Shown one piece after another: positions 1 through 4,213 of a stretch of 6,575 nt of DNA. Within the stretch, counting starts at the first letter, position 1, and the number at the start of each line of letters is the position of its first letter. Location: assembly GCA_016794765.1 (NCBI GenBank), contig JAEUJG010000007.1, positions 1 through 6,575 of the forward strand, in the 5' to 3' direction. Origin of the DNA: Spirochaetaceae bacterium (lineage in GTDB: Bacteria; Spirochaetota; Spirochaetia; Treponematales; Rectinemataceae). Under the pieces are notes generated by a model that ran no database searches, was not told where the DNA came from, and worked only from the letters and a program-made list of their open reading frames with translations. Both the position numbers and the translations under genes were made by a program.

Positions 1-99
1 GACGATCATCCGGAGATGCATGAAACCCGCGCCGACGCAGGCGAATACCGCCGCGTAGCCGAGGTAGCTTTCCTGGAGGGTGTCGTAGACAAGCGGCAT
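1..99 (-). CDS. N-terminus of an unknown membrane protein (partial)
   Basis: The first 33 codons of a gene that runs off the low end of the window. The ATG at 97-99 (minus strand) is preceded by AAGGA about 11 nt upstream, a plausible though distant ribosome binding site. The visible peptide starts MPLVYDTLQESYLGYAAVFA and continues into a hydrophobic stretch (about residues 13-30, rich in A, V, G and F) that looks like a first membrane segment or signal anchor. No family can be recognised from so short a piece. It lies 113 bp downstream of the methyltransferase-SRPBCC gene on the same strand, so it could be read from the same transcript or from its own promoter in the gap. The reading is supported by an open frame to the window edge and codon composition like the neighbours. 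Confidence 0.5.
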   Translation of the reverse strand, partial: MPLVYDTLQESYLGYAAVFACVGAGFMHLRMIV

Positions 100-212
100 G
101 GCGGCCTGAGTCCTTGGAAAGGGGATGGCCGGAGTATTGCCGTTTGCCGCGGCTTTGCCTAGGGTCCGGACTCCGACCGCGCGCCCGCGGACCCGGAATC
201 GGGCGCCGCCCC

Positions 213-1370
213 CTATCGCCCCTCCGCCCGGGCCTTGAGCCCCCGGAGCATGGCCGGCTGCTGGACCATCGCGCCGCCCACGTCGTTCACGAGGGCGTTG
301 GCGAAGGTCGAGAGGAAGCCCCGCGGATACGCGCTGCGAAAGCGCACCAGGAGCCTCGTGCCCGCGCTTCCCCGCGGCTCCAGGCGGTAGACCCAGGAGA
401 CGTTGAAGGCCGCGGCGGGGTCGCGCGGATCGCCGGCCAGGACAAGGAGGCGGCCGGGCTCGAGCGCCGCGATCTCAAGGCCGAGGCCGGGGACGAGATG
501 GATCTTGTCGCCGACCGCCATGGCCTGGAGTTCGGGGTGGATTCGCGTTGAGGAGCCCGTGCCGTCGACGAAGTAGTCCTTGGCCGCGAGGAGGTTGATC
601 GCGTCCACGTTGTACCAGCCGGCGCGGCGGTAGCCGACCTGGGCGAGCCACTTCCAGACCGTCTCCGGAGGGGCGTCGATGTCGATGGCTTGGGTGTAGG
701 CGGAGCGGGGCGCGGGGACGAAGGCGTCGCCGGGGAGGGGCGCGGCCCGCTCGGCGGCGGTCGCGCCGAGGCCCAGGAAGAGGGGCCGGACGAGGGCGAA
801 GAAGACGAGGAGGGCGTAGAGGCCGAGGAGGACCAGGCCGAGGAGGCCTTTCCCGAGGCGGCGCGCCGAGAGGGGCCTCCAGCGCGGGCAGGGGAAGAAG
901 GGCCGCACGCGCGCGCGATAGGCGGCGTGGCTTTCGCCGAAGCGCCCGGCCAGGGCGGCTTCCTCGGCCGCGACGAGGCGGCCCGCGACCAGGCGCAGGG
1001 CGAGGGCGCCCGCGAGGAGGAGCCAGTTGTCGAGGGCGAAGGCCAGGGCGGGCAGGGCGAAGTAGATCCAGAAGCCGTAGATCGGATGGCGGCAGAGGCC
1101 GTAGGCGCCCTTCTCCGCCAGGATTCCCGCGCGCCGCGCGGCTAGGATCTCGCGGGCGGCCCGGCCCAGGAAGGGCAGGCCGAGCGCCGCGAGGAAGACC
1201 GCCAGGGCCAGGAAGGGCCCGCGCAGGGCGCCCTCGAAGGCGAGGAAGCCCGGGAAGAGCAGGCCGAGGCCGAAGGCCAGGAGGAGGAAGGGCCCGACGA
1301 GGAGGGCGATGCGGGGGGCGACGCCGAGGAGCGTCCGTCCGGCCTCCGGGGCCGCGGTGTTAGCCCGCAT
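213..1370 (-). CDS. Isoprenylcysteine methyltransferase-like membrane protein fused to an SRPBCC domain
   Basis: 385 aa, two parts. Residues about 20-160 are a multi-helix membrane domain of the isoprenylcysteine carboxyl methyltransferase/phospholipid methyltransferase type: hydrophobic segments near 20-40, 52-70 and 98-133, the family's RHP motif at 94-96 (GLCRHPIY), an EE pair at 136-137 and the FGESHAAYRARV stretch at 144-155. These proteins use S-adenosylmethionine to methylate lipid-like or prenylated substrates; the substrate here is unknown. A further helix at 175-198 leads to a C-terminal SRPBCC (START-like, hydrophobic-ligand) domain at about 224-384, shown by IDIDAPPETVWKWLAQVGY, GWYNVDAINLL, the ELQAMAVGD stretch and the LEPGRLLVL strand. 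Stop is TAG. The ATG at 1368-1370 lies inside the terminal repeat of an inserted element and has only a cramped GGTGAG 2 nt upstream; the original start was probably the GTG at 1567-1569. I infer expression now depends on read-through or coupling across the element. Confidence 0.85.
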   Translation of the reverse strand: MRANTAAPEAGRTLLGVAPRIALLVGPFLLLAFGLGLLFPGFLAFEGALRGPFLALAVFLAALGLPFLGRAAREILAARRAGILAEKGAYGLCRHPIYGFWIYFALPALAFALDNWLLLAGALALRLVAGRLVAAEEAALAGRFGESHAAYRARVRPFFPCPRWRPLSARRLGKGLLGLVLLGLYALLVFFALVRPLFLGLGATAAERAAPLPGDAFVPAPRSAYTQAIDIDAPPETVWKWLAQVGYRRAGWYNVDAINLLAAKDYFVDGTGSSTRIHPELQAMAVGDKIHLVPGLGLEIAALEPGRLLVLAGDPRDPAAAFNVSWVYRLEPRGSAGTRLLVRFRSAYPRGFLSTFANALVNDVGGAMVQQPAMLRGLKARAEGR

Positions 1371-1569
1371 TTCTCACCCGACGCGCATTATTTTTCCGCA
1401 AACGATGGCGTAGCCATGCTATGCGCGTCGGCCGGAAAAATCGGGCCGATCTCGGCGTCGCTCGTCGTCTCCGGTGCTCACATGCAGAAAAGCATGCTCC
1501 GCTCCTCGACTTCCTCGCTCCTTGATCTCGTCCCGATTTTTCCTGTGAGAAATACGGGCTAGTGCCCAC
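1360..1569 (-). pseudogene. Displaced original 5' end of the methyltransferase-SRPBCC gene, reading into the element
   Basis: A GTG at 1567-1569 sits 6 nt after a perfect AAGGAG. Its first codons (GTG GGC AC) are original gene sequence; translation then runs through the whole inserted element and stops at TAA (1360-1362), giving a 69-aa product with no recognisable domain. With the element and one TA removed, the frame reads GTG GGC ACT AAC ACC and enters the methyltransferase gene in frame. The insertion adds 199 nt, one more than a multiple of three, hence the frameshift. The downstream ATG (1368-1370) overlaps the end of this leader frame, with its TAA only 5 nt further on, so ribosomes finishing the leader could restart on the main gene. 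Whether the 69-aa peptide is made is unknown. Confidence 0.6.
1361..1561. mobile_element. MITE-like inverted-repeat element with TA ends
   Basis: A 201-bp noncoding element bounded by 17-bp terminal inverted repeats, 1361-1377 (TAGCCCGCATTTCTCAC) and 1545-1561, matching at 16 of 17 positions. Both ends terminate in TA, consistent with a TA target duplication as in IS630/Tc1-mariner-type elements, although a palindrome ending in TA would show this anyway. The interior is almost fully tiled by perfect inverted repeats: 11 bp (1378-1388 with 1421-1431) containing a small hairpin (1405-1409 with 1413-1417), and 12 bp (1434-1445 with 1532-1543). No transposase is present, so it would be moved in trans. 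Deleting it with one TA restores a start region in frame with the downstream gene, which is independent support for insertion. The class assignment is inference. Confidence 0.75.
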
Positions 1570-1581
1570 GATGGTCTCCTT
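1567..1581 (-). promoter_or_regulatory. Original ribosome binding site and GTG start, now cut off from the gene
   Basis: AAGGAG at 1576-1581, a 6-nt spacer and GTG at 1567-1569 on the minus strand form a textbook translation start. It is far better than the GGTGAG-AA-ATG at the current ORF start, which argues that it was the native start before the 1361-1561 element inserted 5 nt downstream of the GTG. Confidence 0.65.
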
Positions 1582-1589
1582 GGACTGCG

Positions 1590-1618
1590 ACTATCGCCGA
1601 TCGGCGGCATCTCTTCAA
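1590..1618 (-). promoter_or_regulatory. Putative sigma70-type promoter of the methyltransferase-SRPBCC gene
   Basis: On the minus strand TTGAAG (1613-1618) is followed after exactly 17 nt by GATAGT (1590-1595); each hexamer matches its consensus at 4 of 6 positions. The predicted transcription start near 1583 lies just upstream of the AAGGAG/GTG start region. It also sits directly after the terminator of the preceding unit, where a new promoter is expected. The hexamers are moderate, so this rests partly on position. Confidence 0.45.
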
Positions 1619-1639
1619 GCGAGGCCGCGGAAAATAAAA

Positions 1640-1661
1640 ATGGCCTCCCGAAGGAGGCCAT
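1640..1661 (-). terminator. Rho-independent terminator after the LuxR-type regulator gene
   Basis: A perfect 9-bp stem (1640-1648 with 1653-1661), with core GGCCTCC/GGAGGCC, closes on a TTCG tetraloop when read on the minus strand. It is followed at once by TTTTTATTTT (1639-1630). The stem begins 26 nt after the TAG of the regulator gene, which it clearly serves. This is a canonical intrinsic terminator and also isolates the next gene. Confidence 0.93.
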
Positions 1662-1687
1662 CGATAACCGGCGCCTTTCCCGCGCCC

Positions 1688-2407
1688 CTAGGCCACGATC
1701 TCGAAGCGCTCCGCGAGGACGGCCAGGCCGGCCTTGTCGCTCACCTCGAGCTTCTGGTAGGCGCGGGAGATGGTGTTCCGCACGGTGGAGTCTGAGACCT
1801 CGTAGTCGACCGCGATCTCCTTGTGGTTCCGGCCCGCGAGCACGGCCAGCACGTAGGTCTTCTCCGCCGGCGAAAGCCCCTTGTCGTCCAGGGAAAGCCT
1901 GGGCTTGGGCTCCTTGAGGTAGACCATCAGCTTTTCCTTGTAGGCTAGGTAAAGGATTAGGATGAACCCGGTGATAAAAAAAACAGGTGTCAAGCTGTAA
2001 ATCAACCCGCGCCCAGACTTCAGGGTAAAAAAAAGCTCCCATCCATAAAGGTATAATAGGCTAATTAGAAGCTTAGGGAAACGCCGTGTTTCAAAAAAAC
2101 CTAATCGAAAAAGTAGGAGCATAGCGACAATAAATGCTGCTAGGCCATAAAAGCTCTCATGCGAACTTGAAAGAGAGAGAGGAACAATAGCTAAGAAAAT
2201 AATAGGCTGAACCCATTGAAGACGCTGGATAAATGCACTCGCAAAAAATACCACGGACATTACAAGCTGAAGGATCATTATCCAGCTAGCTATCATCTCT
2301 ATAAAAGGAACTCTTGGAGATATCAATCCACCGATTAAATTTACACAGTAGCCTAATGCAAAGAGCGATCCGAGAAACAATCCGGTCGATTTTAGGTTGT
2401 GGTGCAT
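1688..2407 (-). CDS. Membrane-bound LuxR-type transcriptional regulator
   Basis: 239 aa. Six hydrophobic segments (about residues 10-29, 37-58, 66-82, 86-104, 112-129, 137-157) form an N-terminal membrane domain of no family I recognise. A short charged linker leads to a LuxR/GerE-type helix-turn-helix at about 178-235: LSPAEKTYVLAVLAGRNHKE, EIAVDYEVSDSTVRNTISR, YQKLEVSDKAGLAVLA. The likely role is a membrane sensor that binds DNA directly, with no receiver domain. The ATG abuts the TAA of the upstream gene with no gap and has no strong ribosome binding site, so translation is probably coupled. Codons 1-158 are AT-rich and the rest GC-rich, with the change falling at the membrane/linker boundary. 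A strong terminator follows 26 nt after the stop. The DNA-binding call is firm; ligand and targets are unknown. Confidence 0.88.
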   Translation of the reverse strand: MHHNLKSTGLFLGSLFALGYCVNLIGGLISPRVPFIEMIASWIMILQLVMSVVFFASAFIQRLQWVQPIIFLAIVPLSLSSSHESFYGLAAFIVAMLLLFRLGFFETRRFPKLLISLLYLYGWELFFTLKSGRGLIYSLTPVFFITGFILILYLAYKEKLMVYLKEPKPRLSLDDKGLSPAEKTYVLAVLAGRNHKEIAVDYEVSDSTVRNTISRAYQKLEVSDKAGLAVLAERFEIVA

Positions 2408-2929
2408 TTAGAATTCCCAAAATGATCTTTCAAGCTGATTAATAGGCAATAAATCATCATAAGGGGATACAGCCTTGGAGGCGGAAAGCTCGGCGAGGAT
2501 CGTGTCGGCGTTCCAGGCCTTGGAGAGGAGGGGATTGTACTCCCCGCTCTTCGCGTCCTTTTCAAGGTCCTTCCGGTAGCCGTTGGTCATCAGGATGGCC
2601 AGGCGGCGCATGCCCTCCGCGATGAGGGCCTTGTCGCCGCCCTGGAAGTCGGCGATGGGGGCAAGGCGGGCCAGGGGGTCGCGGTCGTCGGCCGGCTTGT
2701 GGTCGAAGGCCTTGCGGCAGCTCTCGCTGGAGGCGAGGACAAAGGTGCCGAGGTGGGCCAAGGCGGTCCGCTCGGGCTCGTCGCAACCGGCCACATAGGG
2801 AATGGCGGCCACTAGGCGGGCGGTCTGGTTCAGCTCGAGGCGCTGGGCGGCCTCGGGGCTCATGTTGAAGGCGGCGGCGATGCGCTTGGCCAGGTCTGCC
2901 CAAAGGGCGGGGGTGAAGGTGCTGTTCAT
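2408..2929 (-). CDS. Unknown 173-aa protein, partner gene of the membrane LuxR-type regulator
   Basis: I do not recognise a family. The product is a soluble, mostly helical-looking protein with no signal peptide or membrane segment, two cysteines (GCDEPER and SESCRKAF) and an aromatic C-terminus (LERSFWEF). It starts with ATG at 2927-2929, with GGAG (2935-2938) 5 nt upstream and a good promoter just before that. Its TAA is directly followed by the ATG of the regulator gene, so the two are almost certainly one transcription unit and possibly work together, for example as a cytoplasmic partner of the membrane sensor; that is inference from layout only. The last 17-18 codons lie in AT-rich DNA that continues into the next gene, so its C-terminus may have been replaced or acquired by recombination. 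Confidence 0.8.
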   Translation of the reverse strand: MNSTFTPALWADLAKRIAAAFNMSPEAAQRLELNQTARLVAAIPYVAGCDEPERTALAHLGTFVLASSESCRKAFDHKPADDRDPLARLAPIADFQGGDKALIAEGMRRLAILMTNGYRKDLEKDAKSGEYNPLLSKAWNADTILAELSASKAVSPYDDLLPINQLERSFWEF

Positions 2930-2944
2930 TGTGGCTCCGTCGTC

Positions 2945-2972
2945 ATCATAGCACCGTAGGGAAAAGGGTCAA
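2945..2972 (-). promoter_or_regulatory. Sigma70-type promoter of the two-gene regulator unit
   Basis: Minus strand TTGACC (2967-2972), a 16-nt spacer and TATGAT (2945-2950): five of six matches in each hexamer. The expected start near 2938 leaves a leader of only about 9 nt, with the GGAG ribosome site at its very 5' end. The 18-bp palindromic site at 3022-3039 lies about 50 bp upstream of the -35 hexamer, a position more usual for an activator or for an independent function than for a simple blocking repressor. Confidence 0.7.
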
Positions 2973-3021
2973 TAGCTTAATTGCGCTTTGTAGACGGATG
3001 TCCGAACTTCGAATTCGGGCG

Positions 3022-3039
3022 TGTAGACAACTGTCTACG
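3022..3039 (+). repeat. 18-bp palindromic site, copy 1 (possible operator)
   Basis: TGTAGACAACTGTCTACG. The core GTAGACA-AC-TGTCTAC is a perfect 7-2-7 palindrome. An identical 18-mer lies on the minus strand at 4145-4162. The flanks extend the symmetry imperfectly (GAATT 3011-3015 with AATTC 3044-3048, and most of 3017-3020 with 3039-3042). The ACAnnTGT centre resembles operators of BlaI/MecI/CopY-type repressors, but no such gene is in the window, so the binding protein is unknown. Confidence 0.7.
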
Positions 3040-3150
3040 TCCAAATTCCCCCGATTTGCTTGTAAGTGGGCGGGAAAAGGGGTAGGCTTATCTTGCGATC
3101 CATCGAGAGCTTGGCCGTACAACCTACTCTTCGAGTCTGGTCGCTCGAAA

Positions 3151-3272
3151 GGTAAAAACAGTCCGACGCCGGTCGGCAAGGCAAAACGATCGAAAAAAGT
3201 GCGCAGGTAAAAACAGGCCGGTGACCCGCCGGAAGGTAAAAACAGGACGAAAATCGGGGAGGTAAAAAACAG
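3151..3272 (+). repeat. Four direct repeats of GGTAAAAACAG
   Basis: Copies at 3151-3161, 3206-3216 and 3235-3245 are exact; the fourth at 3261-3272 has one extra A. Start-to-start distances are 55, 29 and 26 bp. Spacer sequences are unrelated and unequal, so this is not a CRISPR array. On the minus strand the unit reads CTGTTTTTACC. Multiple short repeats with a homopolymer core are known at the ends of IS21-family elements, and a relic end of such an element is my leading guess. Iterons or a multi-site operator are alternatives. No transposase or replication gene is nearby. Confidence 0.65.
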
Positions 3273-3275
3273 ACG

Positions 3276-3305
3276 ACACGGGCGTCCCGGGGGGGACGCC
3301 CGTGT
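3276..3305 (-). terminator. Hairpin terminator downstream of the PAS gene (possibly bidirectional)
   Basis: A perfect 13-bp stem (3276-3288 with 3293-3305; ACACGGGCGTCCC) closes on a 4-nt GGGG/CCCC loop. On the minus strand it is followed by CGTCTG and then TTTTTT, the T-run being contributed by the fourth GGTAAAAACAG-type repeat; on the plus strand TGTTTTAA follows. It lies 113 bp after the stop of the PAS gene. Stem strength makes termination likely, though on the minus strand the T-tract starts 6 nt after the stem. Confidence 0.75.
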
Positions 3306-3417
3306 TGTTTTAACACCCTCCGACGGCTAGGTCCTCGCGCTTGCGGGTGGAGGGATGCCGGGGAGCCCGGCGGGTCTGTGGGCGAAGGTTTGCGGAGGGT
3401 CTGGCCGAGGGGCGCGC

Positions 3418-4089
3418 TCAGCGCCCGCCCTGTTCGCCTGAGGCCCCGCGGGCGCCGCGGATAGCGGAGGCGACGTGGGCCTTCTGCACGAGGCCTGAGC
3501 GTTCCAGCTCCTCCGCCAGGCAGGCGGGGCAGAGGCCGTGGCTGAGCCGGTCCAGGGGCGGGCGGACCGCCGAGAGGGCGCCCGGCGCGCTCCAGCCGCC
3601 CGCTTCGTCGCGCAGGGCGCCGCAGCGCGCGCAGACCGGTATGGGCCGTTCGCAGTCGGCGCGGACGGCGCGGAGCAGGGCTTCCTTCTCGGCCAGGGCT
3701 TCCTTGTAGACGGTGATGTCGCAAAGGAGGGCCGTCTTGGAACCGGGCCCCGCCTCGGAGAAGCGCGCCTCGTAGTGGCGGACGCCCTCCGGGCCTTCCA
3801 CGCGGAGGGGGGCCGGCCCGAGCTCCCGCGTCGCCGCCCGGGAAAAGAGCTCGGCCAGCTCGCGGCGCCCGACCGCCCCGCCAAGGCCCTCGAGCGGCAG
3901 GCTGGCCAGGAAGGCGCGGGCCGCGCGGTTCATTTCCGTCACGTCGCCATGGGCGTCGATGATGAAGAGGGGATCAGGCAGGCAATCGAAGCCGCTCGCG
4001 CGCCGCGCCCTGCGTCCCGGGCCGGGCTGGCCCTGGGTCGAGGGCTGGAGGAGGGCGGAGACCGCGGAAATGAATCCCGATTCGATCAT
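3418..4089 (-). CDS. PAS-domain protein with C-terminal CxxC...SHGxCPxC motif
   Basis: 223 aa, cytoplasmic, no membrane segment. Residues about 33-126 form a PAS sensor domain (CLPDPLFIIDAHGDVTEMNRA... through KTALLCDITVYKEA), followed by a short coiled linker (ALAEKEALLRAVRAD). The C-terminus carries PVCARCGALRDEAGGW (C153, C156) and LSHGLCPACLAEE (H184, C187, C190), a four-cysteine pattern known as a tail on many bacterial PAS and response-regulator proteins and suggestive of metal binding. There is no kinase, cyclase or phosphatase domain, so output is unclear; it may signal through protein contacts or its metal site. Start: the ATG at 4087-4089 follows an intergenic gap, with only a distant AGGGGG (4102-4107) as ribosome site. 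The upstream in-frame codons to 4422 lie over the permease gene and are not used. The 18-bp palindrome is 55 bp upstream of the start. Confidence 0.85.
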   Translation of the reverse strand: MIESGFISAVSALLQPSTQGQPGPGRRARRASGFDCLPDPLFIIDAHGDVTEMNRAARAFLASLPLEGLGGAVGRRELAELFSRAATRELGPAPLRVEGPEGVRHYEARFSEAGPGSKTALLCDITVYKEALAEKEALLRAVRADCERPIPVCARCGALRDEAGGWSAPGALSAVRPPLDRLSHGLCPACLAEELERSGLVQKAHVASAIRGARGASGEQGGR

Positions 4090-4132
4090 GGGTACACAGT
4101 GCCCCCTGCGGCCGCGCCGGTCAAGGCTCAAA

Positions 4133-4175
4133 CTCCGGAAGCGCCGTAGACAGTTGTCTACAGGCGCCTCCGGAG
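4133..4175 (-). promoter_or_regulatory. 43-bp imperfect palindrome containing copy 2 of the 18-bp site
   Basis: The minus-strand 18-mer TGTAGACAACTGTCTACG (4145-4162) is identical to copy 1. The dyad extends on both sides: CTCCGGA (4133-4139) with TCCGGAG (4169-4175) and GCGCC (4141-4145) with GGCGC (4163-4167), interrupted by one mismatch (4140/4168) and one unpaired A (4162), giving 19 base pairs in all. It lies between the ABC operon stop (4214) and the PAS gene start (4089). It can be read as an operator for the PAS gene or as an RNA hairpin ending the ABC operon; the following TTTGAG is a poor T-tract. The conserved core favours a protein-binding site. Confidence 0.6.
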
Positions 4176-4213
4176 GTCCTAAAATCGCCAACCGGAGCCG
4201 CCCGCGGGCCGCG

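Larger units (their letters stand above)
2930..3417. other. Noncoding, repeat-rich intergenic region
   Basis: About 490 bp between the PAS gene and the unknown 173-aa gene. I see no convincing gene: the open frames here have atypical, low-quality composition and no family resemblance. From low to high coordinate it holds the regulator-unit promoter, a degenerate half-match to the 18-bp palindrome (2989-3005), a small dyad (CCGAA 3002-3006 with TTCGG 3014-3018), the exact palindrome (3022-3039), four copies of GGTAAAAACAG (3151-3272), a 13-bp-stem hairpin (3276-3305), and then 112 bp without recognisable signals up to the PAS gene stop. Confidence 0.7.

Noticed and set aside
181..206. GCGCCC/GGGCGC hairpin after the methyltransferase-SRPBCC gene as terminator
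   Set aside because: Only 6 bp with a 14-nt loop and no T-tract; such pairings are common by chance in GC-rich DNA.
690..1145. Plus-strand frame rich in Glu/Gly
   Set aside because: It is the antisense shadow of the methyltransferase-SRPBCC gene.
2929..3210. Plus-strand 93-codon frame
   Set aside because: It overlaps the promoter and palindrome region, has no Shine-Dalgarno site and shows no domain.
3151..3272. CRISPR array
   Set aside because: Repeats of 11 bp are too short, spacing is irregular (55, 29, 26) and no cas gene is present.
3035..3724. Minus-strand 229-codon frame across the repeat array
   Set aside because: It mixes a shadow of the PAS gene with intergenic repeats (repeated CFYLP-like peptides come from the A-tract repeat). 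Not a plausible protein.
4133..4175. The 43-bp palindrome as a clean intrinsic terminator of the ABC operon
   Set aside because: The tail after the stem is only TTTGAG, and the exact 18-bp core recurs upstream of another gene, which fits a binding site better. Kept as an alternative only.
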